A stretch of 64,000 nt of DNA, taken from contig JAFXQA010000003.1 of assembly GCA_017527415.1 (NCBI GenBank), positions 40,407-104,406 of the forward strand, in the 5' to 3' direction. Shown here one piece after another: positions 7,875-16,840 of the stretch. Source of the DNA: Bacteroidales bacterium (GTDB lineage Bacteria; Bacteroidota; Bacteroidia; Bacteroidales; UBA932). Position 1 is the first letter of the stretch; every line of letters begins with the position of its first letter. The translations under genes were made by a program, and so were the position numbers. A model generated the notes under the pieces. It made no database searches and was not told the origin of the DNA. It was given only the letters and a program-made list of their open reading frames with translations.

Positions 7875-9677
7875 TCAGTATGTATATGCAAGACGGTGCC
7901 ATTCGATGGCTTCTTTTATGTTTGCGGCCAGCACCTCGTTGGAGCAGGTGTCGGCAAAGTCGCGCACCTCGCGCAAGCGGTAGGCGGGGAGGTAGATACG
8001 GAAAGATCTCGACAGGAACATCTTCCATTTTTCGCTCAGTTCACCGCTGATGAGTTTGTCGATGTCCTCGTCCCAGGTTCCGCAGCGGGTGTTGGCTATG
8101 GAGCGTACTTTTTCGAAGTAAGCGGTGTCGGCACTCTGGCAGGCAAGGCTGTCAAGAGAAGCCTCTATGGCGGAGAGCATCTGCTCCCGGGGGAAGAACT
8201 GGAGGCTCTCATAGGTGTTCTGTCGCACTCGGGCCGAGGCGTTGTTGAGGGTTGCCATGCGGGCTACCAGCGGTATCAGTTCCGGGTCTCCAAGCGGAGC
8301 AAAGCAGTTCACAGCCTCGCGCTGGATCTGCTCGGCGCTGTCTTCGATGGCTATTTTGACTGCTTTGAGGCGGGTTGCATGGTCGCAATTCCTGATGATT
8401 GTGTTGAAAGCCTCATGCCTTTCGAGGGATACGGGAGAAGACTTAAGGATGCCGAGCAGCTGCTCCGGGCTCTTCTTGCCATAACGGATATCGAGACAGG
8501 CCTTGTCGGCAGAGTTGCGGACCTTCTCTTTCTTGAAGGTAAATGTGGGATCTCCAACTATGTGCATCTCAAGATAAGGAGCAAAACGGTTAAGGTCGCC
8601 AACAGGATAGCCCTGGGCCACCAGACCGAGAAATTCGTCCGGCCACTTGTCCTGCAGCACATTGACTGTGCCGCCCCATGCCACCAGGCATCCGCCGGGC
8701 TGGAATATATACTCGTTGGCTATACAGTCTTTCATGTTGAACGCTCCGTTGTAGCAGGCGTCCATCAATACGACTTTCGCCTCCGGGCGGAAGTTCGTAA
8801 AGTCTTTCAGGGTCAGATTGTCCTCTTTCCTGACCTTGAAGTACTGGGTGTCAAAATCCCCGTGGTGATGCAGGATGGCAATATCCAGTTCCGGGCGCAT
8901 CAGCTCGTTCTGTATACGGGGTTTCAATGGATCGAAATCCGTATGGTCCATGTAGGTGAACGCATCCGGAAGAGCTTTCATCCACGGGAAATGCTCACGG
9001 TGCGCGGCCTGCTCGTCGATATGGGCCCACTTGCTTTCTGCAATGCTACCCGATCCGTTAAAGACAAACAGATGATCCATCCTGTCCGGATTCCGGTGAT
9101 AGCGGGCGGCCTTCGCAAGATAAAGGCGGAGTTTGTCATAACGGGAGGATGCTTCGGTGTCCGTAGGACGGATGCGGCCGCTGAAAATGTCCGGTTGCAG
9201 CGGAACGTCTCTCCCGGATGTCAGGGAATAGTAGAAATAAGGATCCCCGTCATCGTCTTTACCGATATACTCGAACTCGAGATCGAAGTCGTCATAGTAA
9301 CGATCCGACGGCACGCTGGACTCTTTGCGGGGCCGGGTCTGATCCATCTTGAAGGCGCTGGTAAAGAACTGGGCGTCGCGGACCATCGGTATGGGAATGT
9401 CGCCAATGAATACGGCGCCGCATATCTTGCCTTTGGAATAGAGGGTTTCAAGCTGTTCCCGTATTTCTTCGGGGCTCTGCCATTCTTCACAAAGGCGGAT
9501 TACGTTGTATCCGTCCGCCTCACGCAGGGCACTCTCATAGTCGGCGAGCTCGGCAGCCGCTTCGCGCTCGCTGACAGGATCTATAACTACAGCGACCCCT
9601 GCCCGATTGGAGCAGGAGGATAACAAGCTGAATATCAGAATGGCAGAAACCCCTGCCATTATCGATTTATAATTCAT
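7875..9677 (-). CDS. Gingipain-like (C25) lipoprotein peptidase, second copy
   Basis: 600 aa paralogue of the 5703-7865 product, but lipid-anchored by its signal (LLSSCSNRAG, Cys22). Shared landmarks are AVFIGDIPIPMVRDAQ, SVPSDRYYDDF, DIFSGRIRPTD, HHHG (270-272) and MDACYNGAF with Cys308, then IVGDPTFTF. The His-to-Cys spacing is 36 residues against about 103 in the other copy. The FFSGHGY segment of the first copy is FNGSGS here, so that conserved His is missing while the HHHG His is retained. The C-terminal 200 residues are again HEAT-like (RHEAFNTIIRN, IQREAVNCFAPLGD). Placed between the beta-barrel gene and the first C25 copy, it is probably surface-exposed and active or substrate-binding. 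Confidence 0.78.
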   Translation of the reverse strand: MNYKSIMAGVSAILIFSLLSSCSNRAGVAVVIDPVSEREAAAELADYESALREADGYNVIRLCEEWQSPEEIREQLETLYSKGKICGAVFIGDIPIPMVRDAQFFTSAFKMDQTRPRKESSVPSDRYYDDFDLEFEYIGKDDDGDPYFYYSLTSGRDVPLQPDIFSGRIRPTDTEASSRYDKLRLYLAKAARYHRNPDRMDHLFVFNGSGSIAESKWAHIDEQAAHREHFPWMKALPDAFTYMDHTDFDPLKPRIQNELMRPELDIAILHHHGDFDTQYFKVRKEDNLTLKDFTNFRPEAKVVLMDACYNGAFNMKDCIANEYIFQPGGCLVAWGGTVNVLQDKWPDEFLGLVAQGYPVGDLNRFAPYLEMHIVGDPTFTFKKEKVRNSADKACLDIRYGKKSPEQLLGILKSSPVSLERHEAFNTIIRNCDHATRLKAVKIAIEDSAEQIQREAVNCFAPLGDPELIPLVARMATLNNASARVRQNTYESLQFFPREQMLSAIEASLDSLACQSADTAYFEKVRSIANTRCGTWDEDIDKLISGELSEKWKMFLSRSFRIYLPAYRLREVRDFADTCSNEVLAANIKEAIEWHRLAYTY

Positions 9678-9687
9678 TCCTTATTGT

Positions 9688-11265
9688 TTAAAAGTTCAGG
9701 AAGGCCCCTGCGGACATTGCGCAATAATCGGTCCCTTCCAAAGACGGGCTTTGCAAGGCAGCGCCCGTCTGACGCAGTATTGAGCCTTTGGCGAAAAGGC
9801 CGGGGCGCAGTTTTCCGCCTTGCGATGCCGGCATCACCCAGTCGGCACGGATGAATGCGGAAATCCTGGCCGATGTCTCGTAGGCAAAAGCCGGAGCGAC
9901 ATACCATTCCGAAATATCTTCTTTGGCCGGAGCGGAGTTTCCACTGTCGTAAGAAGGCTCTCCCAGAGGGAGGACATATCCTGCACCCGCGCTTATGTCG
10001 AGAATGTGTTTCCCAATCAAAAATGTCTTCCACCCACTTGCGGACAGTTCAAGGAGATTCCAACTCTGAACATGCGGATCTCCGTCGGTATAGTGAGTGT
10101 CGTTCTCCATGCAGACCCCTGCATTCAGGACGGCCGACCATGAATCCGGGCTGCTGACTCTGTAACTGCCTCCTGCCCGGAGCCGGAAAGCCTCGTTGTT
10201 CAGATATCTGCTTTTCACTTCAAAATAGGTCCTGTTCCCATGCTCGGTATCGACGCTGCGTTTCTGGTCGTACCAGTATCCCTCGCGCATCTTGAAATCG
10301 GCCGTAAGGGAAATACTGTGAACAAGCTGTTTCTTGATGTCCAGGCGGTCCGTGAGCTTGAACTGCATGTGGGAATAGTCTCCGGCTTTCCACTCATAAG
10401 AAGAACCGCCGTCGCGGGCATCTTCCTTGCCGGAATCGAAGACAATTTCTACAAAATTGACTGTCTGCCCATAATCCGCAAGCGCGTTGATTCCTCCCGT
10501 CCACGTAATCCCGGAATACTCGCGGGGCGCAGTGGAACTGTCGGATGAACTGAACGCGAAGAAATCGCCCATTCCCTTCATCTTGTAATAACGGTATACC
10601 TTCTGGCCGTCTTCGAGGTAGTAGCGGAAATCGGAACGGAACAATTCAGCTCCGCCGAAAACACCAAGAGTCCAGATATCCCCGACAGGGCGCTCTATTC
10701 CGAAGGAAACCGGTATGCGGGAGATGTCGTTACGAGGACGAGGATCCCGGATATCGGACAGCGTCCCTGTTTTCAATGCGACGGACCCTCCGACTACCCA
10801 GCCTGAACCAAAACTCCATGACAAGGCGCCGTGAATGTCGAAAAGTTCCGTCACTGACCTGTCCGACAGGGAATCGCAGATTACGTAAGGATTGTCCGGG
10901 TCGTTGCCGATCAGAGAGTTCCAGTTCCGGTCGAATTCCCTGGTATTGCGGTAGCGGATACTGCCCGCAGTACGGAATCTGCCTACACTTTGGAGTTCCT
11001 CGACTCCGATATCCATTTCGCTCTTGCCCGAAGGTGCATCCGGCCTGTGGAATGCTCCGTTTTCGTAATTCCATCCGGCAATGACGGAATGCCAGTCGGA
11101 TGTTGGGTTGGAGTAGCTGGCGGAGGGAGAGGCGCTTCCGCTCCGGGTGTTGAATAATTCGTTATTCCTTTGCTGGTGCCAGACTTGAGCGAATGCGTCC
11201 CCTGCCGGTGAAAAAAACACCGGCAGAAGGAGCATCACGCAAATCTTATTCAGTTTATTCAGCAT
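9688..11265 (-). CDS. DUF6850-like outer-membrane beta-barrel protein
   Basis: 525 aa when started at MLNKLNKICVML (ATG at 11265), which gives a signal peptide ending DAFAQ and an 11-bp overlap with the upstream gene. A longer frame to 11349 lies inside that gene and is unlikely. The sequence has alternating hydrophobic strands rich in aromatic residues and Gly, ends in a C-terminal Phe (GAFLNF) typical of barrels, and contains RNTREFDRNWNSLIGNDPDN, which I associate with the DUF6850 barrel family found beside DUF4876 genes. Function is unknown; its constant company with a TonB receptor suggests a surface platform or channel for the same substrate. Confidence 0.68.
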   Translation of the reverse strand: MLNKLNKICVMLLLPVFFSPAGDAFAQVWHQQRNNELFNTRSGSASPSASYSNPTSDWHSVIAGWNYENGAFHRPDAPSGKSEMDIGVEELQSVGRFRTAGSIRYRNTREFDRNWNSLIGNDPDNPYVICDSLSDRSVTELFDIHGALSWSFGSGWVVGGSVALKTGTLSDIRDPRPRNDISRIPVSFGIERPVGDIWTLGVFGGAELFRSDFRYYLEDGQKVYRYYKMKGMGDFFAFSSSDSSTAPREYSGITWTGGINALADYGQTVNFVEIVFDSGKEDARDGGSSYEWKAGDYSHMQFKLTDRLDIKKQLVHSISLTADFKMREGYWYDQKRSVDTEHGNRTYFEVKSRYLNNEAFRLRAGGSYRVSSPDSWSAVLNAGVCMENDTHYTDGDPHVQSWNLLELSASGWKTFLIGKHILDISAGAGYVLPLGEPSYDSGNSAPAKEDISEWYVAPAFAYETSARISAFIRADWVMPASQGGKLRPGLFAKGSILRQTGAALQSPSLEGTDYCAMSAGAFLNF

Positions 11266-12448
11266 CAGCGGCAGTAGGAACAGCGCCCGGAACAACCTTT
11301 CCGGTGACAAAGTCCTTGGAAGAGTTGTTGGTATCTTTGTAATAAGCACGGCCGTTTTCGACCTTGGACACCTTGCGGCGGACCGCCTGTCCGCTCCATG
11401 CTTCGGGGCCTATGATGCCCTGAGCATCATCCACGGGGAGGAATGTAGGATAGTGTTCTTCCTCGGTGCCGTCCCAGATATCGACTGCGTCAAGCACATA
11501 TTCGTTGGGGAATACAAGATACTGGGTAGCGGATGTGGTTCCGGGTGTGGTCATCAGGTTCTCTTCCTTTGAAACATACTGGGAAGGGGTGGTTCCGGCA
11601 GGAAGCTTGATGATGGCTGCTGCATTGGCGAAGAAACCCTGTCCCCAGTTAGCCTGATACTTGTTGCTGTAGTACACAAGTTCGAGATTGGGGTATCCCT
11701 CGTAGTCTACGTCGTTTGCATTGTATTCGCAGTAGAACTCCCAGTCAGCCTTGGAGAGGTCGGCGCAGTTCGGGTGATCCCCGTCGACATGATTCTTGGG
11801 GTTGTTGGCGACAACCACGCTCTGGCCGGGCTGCAAAGGATACTGGGTACCATTTCCGGGGAATGCGAAAACGGGGCTCTGGCTGGTGCCGCCATAGAGC
11901 TTCTCGAAGTTGTTGGACTGCCATGCATTGGCCTGCTTCTGGCCGCCCATGCCCCCGACAAGAATGATCTGGTCGAGATACTGGACCTCATCGGAATTGT
12001 TTACGATTTCGATCCATGTGTCGCCGCCCTGAATGTAGTACTGGGCGCCGGGAGAGTACTGGAATGCCTTGATAAGCAGAGGAGACTCGCTGACTACGCT
12101 GAGGGCGATGCTGGTCTGGATGTCTTCGTAAAGGGAAACGGCCACGGAGCCGACGACACGGGAAGTACCGGTAACCGCACCGGATACCGTAATGTCGTAG
12201 TCGCCCTGAGTGAGAACCGCGTTGATCGTATAGCCGGTTTCAGTGGCGACGACTTCGAGAGGAGTGGTCTTGGACCCCTTGACTGCCTCTGCGGTGACAT
12301 CGGTGACATCGGACACCGTAACGATTTCGGGAAGGGTTACGTTTACAGATAGATTGTAATCCTTTGCCTTCTCCTTGTTGCAGGATGCGGACACGACAGC
12401 TGCAGCTGCTACAGCCACAATGCTGAGAATTTTAACTGTCCTTTTCAT
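11255..12448 (-). CDS. DUF4876 lipoprotein
   Basis: 397 aa with lipobox VVSASC (Cys23). An N-terminal beta-sandwich (about 30-120: YNLSVNVTLPEIV through a run of Val/Thr strands) resembles a carboxypeptidase-regulatory or Ig-like fold. The C-terminal part begins PLLIKAFQYSPGAQYY and has WIEIVNNSDEVQYLDQII, the hallmark of DUF4876, which looks like a lamin-tail-like domain. It lies directly after the TonB receptor with a 5-bp gap and overlaps the beta-barrel gene by 11 bp. DUF4876 proteins travel with TonB receptors in Bacteroidetes. The biochemical role is not known to me. Confidence 0.8.
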   Translation of the reverse strand: MKRTVKILSIVAVAAAAVVSASCNKEKAKDYNLSVNVTLPEIVTVSDVTDVTAEAVKGSKTTPLEVVATETGYTINAVLTQGDYDITVSGAVTGTSRVVGSVAVSLYEDIQTSIALSVVSESPLLIKAFQYSPGAQYYIQGGDTWIEIVNNSDEVQYLDQIILVGGMGGQKQANAWQSNNFEKLYGGTSQSPVFAFPGNGTQYPLQPGQSVVVANNPKNHVDGDHPNCADLSKADWEFYCEYNANDVDYEGYPNLELVYYSNKYQANWGQGFFANAAAIIKLPAGTTPSQYVSKEENLMTTPGTTSATQYLVFPNEYVLDAVDIWDGTEEEHYPTFLPVDDAQGIIGPEAWSGQAVRRKVSKVENGRAYYKDTNNSSKDFVTGKVVPGAVPTAADAE

Positions 12449-12453
12449 AAATT

Positions 12454-15264
12454 TTAAAGATTAATCTTGAGTTCTGCGCCGAAATACATATTCGGGTAGA
12501 GCTGCGTCTTGGAATATGAATGTTTGTTTATATGATATTTGCTTGTATTGGTAACGTTGTTGGCAGTGAACGACAACTGGGCCCCCTTGCCGAATTCCTT
12601 GGTCAGGCGTATATTGAGCAACGCCCACGGTGAAATCCTGTCTGCGAGAAAACTGTAAGTGTAGAATCTGGACACCATCAGGTTCAGGGCCGGGTCGGAA
12701 TTCATCGACGCCGCATTCCATGCCGTGTAGTTTCCGTCCAGATCGTAGTAACCGAGAGGATCGACTCCCAGATAGTCCTTCCCCTGATAGCTGAAATCGT
12801 GTGTCCTCTGATTGCCGTCCCCGTCGATGTACACACTTCTGCGGGACTCGAACCATACTACCTGAAGGGTCGTGGTGAACACGAGTTTAAGTTCCGGGAT
12901 ATGGGTGATGAAGCGGAAACTTGTATTGACACGGTCCTGCACGGAACCGCTTCCCGCCGGCATCGTCGGAGCGTATGCATAGTTCTTGTTTATATAGGAA
13001 GTGGACGTGGTCTCCCTGGTGCGGCGGATGTGGAACCATGCGCCGTTTATATTGACAGTGGTCCTGAGCGGACGGATGGAGCCCAGGTCGATACCGTATT
13101 CTATGCCGTGCTTTTCGGAGTGTGTGTTGTTGGAAGGGCGTCCCCAGCTGACATATTCCACCAGTTCCGTCCTGGCGGCAGTCTGCCTCGCTCCGCCGAG
13201 AGAATAGACGACATCGTTCCCTTCGAGTGCCGGAGCGACGGAACCGTCCGGAACGGTAAAGCGAGGATAACGTCCCCAGTACAACTGGGAATCGAAACCG
13301 AACTCGTGCGTGTGATTCTCATTGAAATAGGTGACAAAACCGCTGGTCTTGCCGACCTTCCAACTGATGCCGATTTCGTGTTTTACGGCATGCGCCGGCT
13401 TGAGGTCCGGATTGTATGTATCCTTGACCACATCCGTGCTCATCACGGCTATCCGGTTTTCGGGAGCTTCGGTATATCTGTTCAGACTGATGAAATCGAA
13501 ATATGTCGGTTCGGGATAAAGATAAAGCAAGGTCGGCATCTTGTTGGATATTCCGAATCCGCCGTTGAGCGAGAAGTCGTCGAAAATGCCGTTGTTGTCG
13601 GAGTTCAGCAGACTGAGCGAGAGGTTCACCCTCGGCTCGAGCACGAAATACCCGTCATTTCCTCCACTCTTTGCGGAATCCAGGAACAGACGGGAGGCGC
13701 GCAGACCTATTTCCGATTTCAAGACAATGTCCCCGAAACTCAGGCGTCCCTTGTCGCTGACAAAAACGGATGCGTTGTTCAAAGCCGGAATATCCTTGTA
13801 TGCCCGGGGCCGGAGAGTATGTGCAGAAGACCCCTGGGGAGGATTGTCAAGGTCGTAGGTAAACCCGCGGCCCCTGTTCGCATCCATCGTGTATTCGATG
13901 CCGGCTTTTATCCGGTTGTAATCCTTTTCCCCTATCTGGAAATATCTGCTTCCCGCCAGCTGCCCGAATAGGTTTATCGGCACTCCGTGGAGCCTGTATT
14001 CGGAATAGTAAGGCGAAGTTTTCTGCACTGCGACATGAAGGCCGCTCTCACGGGCATCCGTCACCGCGGCGTCCGGGCTCCATACTTTGGAATTGTGGAT
14101 ATCCTCGGTACGGGCTACCTGGGCGGAGAAATTGTAATCGAGCGATGTCAGCAACGCCGCCTTCGGCGAGAAGGATCCGTTGACGGAGAGCCTGCCTCCA
14201 ACATTCTTATTGGTAAAAACAATGTCCTGCACCTCGAGCTGAGGGTCCTGCTTGCGGTTGTTGACGTTGGAATAGACAGATCCCTTGATATTCAACGTTG
14301 CCTTGTTCCATACCTTGGAATAGCCTCCCGCGGCAGTCAGGCGGTCGTAGCCGAGATAGCGGCGCCGGGGATCGCTGAAACTCTGGCTCCAATCTCCTCC
14401 TATGTTGATGGACCCTCCGCTGCGAAGGGAGAATCCCTTTCCAATGTAGGCCAATTTGGAGTTGGGATCGGTCTGGGCCTTGAATTCCCAGGGGGTCCGC
14501 CCGGCCTTTGTCTTTACGATTACCACGCCGGACGTGAGGTTGCCGTATTCGGCGGAAGGGATTCCGCTGATAACCTCCATCGATTCCACAACTCCGGCAC
14601 TCACCGTACGCAAGTCGGTACCGCCGCCGGCGGTGGTCTGCTCGCTCATCCCGTCGGTCTGCACACTGGAAGCCGTGCCGAAACGCGTGGCTGCGATGGC
14701 CTGAAGGTTGGCGTCGTTGCTCACGGGTGTGCCATCGATTATGACCGAAGTGCCGAGGGAGTTGTTCGCGTTGGAGGAAATCTCCCTGACCGTAGCCTGC
14801 GATAACTCGTTGAGGTTAGGGTTCTTGGCGAGGTTGCCAGGCACGAGCTGCAGAAGGTCGCTCACGCTCTTGGGCTGCAGATGCCGCACGGCTTCTTCGT
14901 TAATAACCGACTTGGAGCCCATATCCTCGCGCTCGGCGGTAACCGTGACGCTGTTCAGCTCGAGGCTGAGGGTCTGCAGAGTGAAATTCAGGATGGTGTT
15001 GTTGGAAATCTCAACCGTTCCGGAGAGATCCTTATAGCCCACGAAGGATACCTGGTATTCGTATTTTCCTTTCTTAAGATTGGAGACGGTATAGTTTCCG
15101 TCCTTGTCGGTGGTTGCCCAGATGGATTTGTTGAGCGAAACCACAGCGAGTTCCACGGCGGAGCCTTCGGCGTCCACGACACGCCCCGACAGGCTGAAAG
15201 ACTGCGCCCAGACCGTTTCCGATATGGGCAAAAGAAGGCATATGAGGAGGAGAAACTTCTTCAT
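12454..15264 (-). CDS. TonB-dependent outer-membrane receptor (first gene of protease/HmuY operon)
   Basis: 936 aa starting at MKKFLLLICL (ATG 15264-15262; an in-frame GTG at 15273 is less likely). A signal peptide ending VWAQ is followed by a carboxypeptidase-regulatory-like domain (about 25-110), then the plug (INEEAVRHLQPKSVSDLLQL, VIIDGTPVSND, VESMEVISGIPSAEYGNLTS) and a 22-strand-type barrel ending in AELKINL. It lacks the SusC signature and has no SusD partner, so it is more like a metal, haem or peptide receptor than a glycan importer. Together with the gingipain-like, papain-like and HmuY-like genes it probably imports something released by proteolysis, with haem or iron the leading guess. 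Confidence 0.85.
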   Translation of the reverse strand: MKKFLLLICLLLPISETVWAQSFSLSGRVVDAEGSAVELAVVSLNKSIWATTDKDGNYTVSNLKKGKYEYQVSFVGYKDLSGTVEISNNTILNFTLQTLSLELNSVTVTAEREDMGSKSVINEEAVRHLQPKSVSDLLQLVPGNLAKNPNLNELSQATVREISSNANNSLGTSVIIDGTPVSNDANLQAIAATRFGTASSVQTDGMSEQTTAGGGTDLRTVSAGVVESMEVISGIPSAEYGNLTSGVVIVKTKAGRTPWEFKAQTDPNSKLAYIGKGFSLRSGGSINIGGDWSQSFSDPRRRYLGYDRLTAAGGYSKVWNKATLNIKGSVYSNVNNRKQDPQLEVQDIVFTNKNVGGRLSVNGSFSPKAALLTSLDYNFSAQVARTEDIHNSKVWSPDAAVTDARESGLHVAVQKTSPYYSEYRLHGVPINLFGQLAGSRYFQIGEKDYNRIKAGIEYTMDANRGRGFTYDLDNPPQGSSAHTLRPRAYKDIPALNNASVFVSDKGRLSFGDIVLKSEIGLRASRLFLDSAKSGGNDGYFVLEPRVNLSLSLLNSDNNGIFDDFSLNGGFGISNKMPTLLYLYPEPTYFDFISLNRYTEAPENRIAVMSTDVVKDTYNPDLKPAHAVKHEIGISWKVGKTSGFVTYFNENHTHEFGFDSQLYWGRYPRFTVPDGSVAPALEGNDVVYSLGGARQTAARTELVEYVSWGRPSNNTHSEKHGIEYGIDLGSIRPLRTTVNINGAWFHIRRTRETTSTSYINKNYAYAPTMPAGSGSVQDRVNTSFRFITHIPELKLVFTTTLQVVWFESRRSVYIDGDGNQRTHDFSYQGKDYLGVDPLGYYDLDGNYTAWNAASMNSDPALNLMVSRFYTYSFLADRISPWALLNIRLTKEFGKGAQLSFTANNVTNTSKYHINKHSYSKTQLYPNMYFGAELKINL

Positions 15265-15277
15265 AATAAACACACTA

Positions 15278-15307
15278 CTTCGGCAAAGGTAGGAAACTCT
15301 GCCGAAG
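15278..15307. repeat. 8-bp inverted repeat across the operon promoter
   Basis: CTTCGGCA (15278-15285) and TGCCGAAG (15300-15307) are perfect inverted copies 14 bp apart. They flank and overlap the -7 element of the protease/haem operon promoter, which is where a repressor such as a Fur-like regulator would act. The sequence is not a classical Fur box. Confidence 0.4.
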
Positions 15308-15314
15308 AATGCAA
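15284..15314 (-). promoter_or_regulatory. Promoter of the TonB/protease/HmuY-like operon
   Basis: On the minus strand TTG (15314-15312), a 20-bp spacer and TACCTTTG (15291-15284) give a perfect match to the Bacteroidetes promoter TTG-N19/20-TAnnTTTG, 19 bp from the receptor start codon. Confidence 0.75.
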
Positions 15315-15331
15315 TACCTATATATTATGAA

Positions 15332-16369
15332 TTATACTTCGGTGGCTCCCTCGAACTCCCGCAGGAATCGCAGGTCGTTTTCGAAGTAGTGGCGGAGGTC
15401 GTTCACCTGCCACTTGAGCATGGCGATGCGCTCGATACCCATTCCGAAGGCGAATCCGCTGTACTTCTTGCTGTCGATGCCGGAGGCCTCGAGCACGTTC
15501 GGATCCACCATGCCGCAGCCCAGTATCTCGAGCCAGCCGGTGCCCTTGCATATGTTACAGCCCTTTCCGTGACAGATGTTGCAGCTCACGTCCACCTCCG
15601 CCGAAGGCTCGGTGAAGGGGAAGAAGGAGGGGCGCATGCGGATTTGGGCGTCGGCCCCGAACATCTCGCGGGCGAAGAGCAGGATGGCCTGCTTGAGGTC
15701 CGCGAAGGTGACGTTCTCATCTATGTAGAGGCCTTCCACCTGATGGAAGATGCAGTGTGCGCGGGCGGAAATCGCTTCGTTGCGGAACACGCGGCCGGGG
15801 CAGATTACGCGGATGGGGAGAGGAAGTTTCTCCATCGCACGCACCTGGACGGAGGAGGTGTGGGTACGGAGAAGCAGCGGATTGAGATGCCCTGCGGAGA
15901 CGAAGAAAGTGTCCTGCATATCGCGGGCTGGGTGGTTCGGAGGAAAGTTGAGGGCCTCGAACACGTGGTAGTCGTCCTCGATCTCGGGGCCTTCCGCCAC
16001 GTCGTATCCAAACTTGCGGAAGATGTCCACTATCTGCTGGCGGACGATGCTCACGGGGTGGCGGCTGCCGAGCTCGTACTGCTCACCGGGGAGGGAGGTG
16101 TCCTCTTTGGACCCTTCGTCGGAACCGCCGGACTGGGCGGCGCCGCGCAGTTCTTCTATCTTCGCCAGAGCGGCCTGCTTGAGTTCGTTGAGCGGACGGC
16201 CGAAGGCGCGTTTCTCGTCTCCGCTGACGCTGCGGAACTCCTCGAAGAGGGCCGTTATCTCGCCTTTTTTACCCAAGAAGCGCACGCGCGCTTCTTCCAC
16301 TTCTTTCTCTGTCTTGCATTTGAGGGCGTTCAACTCGCCGAACACCTTCTCTATAATCTCGATTGTCAT
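15332..16369 (-). CDS. pheS: Phenylalanine-tRNA ligase alpha subunit
   Basis: 345 aa, the usual length for the bacterial PheRS alpha chain, which charges tRNA-Phe as an alpha2-beta2 tetramer with PheT. An N-terminal coiled-coil (about 1-85, including VRFLGKKGEITALFEE) precedes the class II catalytic core. Motif 2 is visible as RVFRNEAISARAHCIFHQ and motif 3 as FGMGIERIAM near the end. Residues 255-285 hold a cysteine-rich segment (CNICHGKGCNICKGTGW), an insertion seen in many Bacteroidetes PheS proteins. pheT is not adjacent. It follows a small secreted-protein gene by 3 bp and may share its promoter. Confidence 0.97.
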   Translation of the reverse strand: MTIEIIEKVFGELNALKCKTEKEVEEARVRFLGKKGEITALFEEFRSVSGDEKRAFGRPLNELKQAALAKIEELRGAAQSGGSDEGSKEDTSLPGEQYELGSRHPVSIVRQQIVDIFRKFGYDVAEGPEIEDDYHVFEALNFPPNHPARDMQDTFFVSAGHLNPLLLRTHTSSVQVRAMEKLPLPIRVICPGRVFRNEAISARAHCIFHQVEGLYIDENVTFADLKQAILLFAREMFGADAQIRMRPSFFPFTEPSAEVDVSCNICHGKGCNICKGTGWLEILGCGMVDPNVLEASGIDSKKYSGFAFGMGIERIAMLKWQVNDLRHYFENDLRFLREFEGATEV

Positions 16370-16372
16370 ATC

Positions 16373-16792
16373 CTATTTAGTTCCTTCCCTCTTGGCCGCA
16401 CGCTGGTTGCGGGCCTTCTTGGCCCTGCCTGCGCCGGATTTGAGGTATTTCTTCCATTGTTCGTCCGTCAATATCCTGCGGAAAGCATTGTAGGTTTCTT
16501 CTTCCCACTTGTCCCCGACCATCGTATAAAGGTCGTAATTCGCGACCTTGTTGGAGGCCATGGCCTCCATCTCCTTGTTCCTTTCTTCCAGGTTGTGGGT
16601 GAGGATGGAATCGGCATAGAAAGCCTGCCAATCCTCAAGCTGGAGGTTGCGTTCGTAATCCTCCACCATCTTGTCGATGGCCTCGCGCATCTTTTTCGCA
16701 CGCTGCTCCGGCGTGAGGGGCTGTTCCTGCGCGGATGCGGCGAGGAACATGAGAAGGCCGACGACTGTCAAGAGTATGTGCTTTGTTTTCAT
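16373..16792 (-). CDS. Small secreted protein of unknown function, upstream of pheS
   Basis: 139 aa from MKTKHILLTV (ATG 16792-16790), with signal peptide ending LAASAQ. The mature part is short, helical and highly charged (LTPEQRAKKMREAIDKMVED), with ILTDEQWKKYLKSG near the end and a basic tail rich in Lys and Arg. The repeated LTxEQ/LTDEQW phrasing recalls Spy/CpxP-like periplasmic helical proteins, but the resemblance is loose. It probably co-transcribes with pheS. Confidence 0.75.
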   Translation of the reverse strand: MKTKHILLTVVGLLMFLAASAQEQPLTPEQRAKKMREAIDKMVEDYERNLQLEDWQAFYADSILTHNLEERNKEMEAMASNKVANYDLYTMVGDKWEEETYNAFRRILTDEQWKKYLKSGAGRAKKARNQRAAKREGTK

Positions 16793-16798
16793 AACTTG

Positions 16799-16819
16799 CA
16801 AAAATAATCAATATATTTG
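16799..16819. promoter_or_regulatory. Divergent -7 elements in a 48-bp intergenic space
   Basis: The gap between the small secreted protein gene (minus) and the C69 dipeptidase gene (plus) holds TATTTTTG on the minus strand (16806-16799) and TATATTTG on the plus strand (16812-16819), both fitting TAnnTTTG. No well-spaced TTG was found for either, so the two promoters probably overlap and may compete. Confidence 0.45.
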
Positions 16820-16840
16820 TAATCGAGTAAAATTCGAATC

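Noticed and set aside
5676-9623. Long plus-strand ORFs antisense to the gingipain-like genes (5676-7133 and 7896-9623)
   Set aside because: They mirror the codon pattern of the genes on the other strand, have no protein-family features and would overlap strongly supported genes throughout.
15389-16807. 472-codon plus-strand ORF opposite pheS
   Set aside because: A shadow frame of pheS and its neighbour, caused by G+C-rich third positions; composition is Leu/Gly/Val-rich without motifs.
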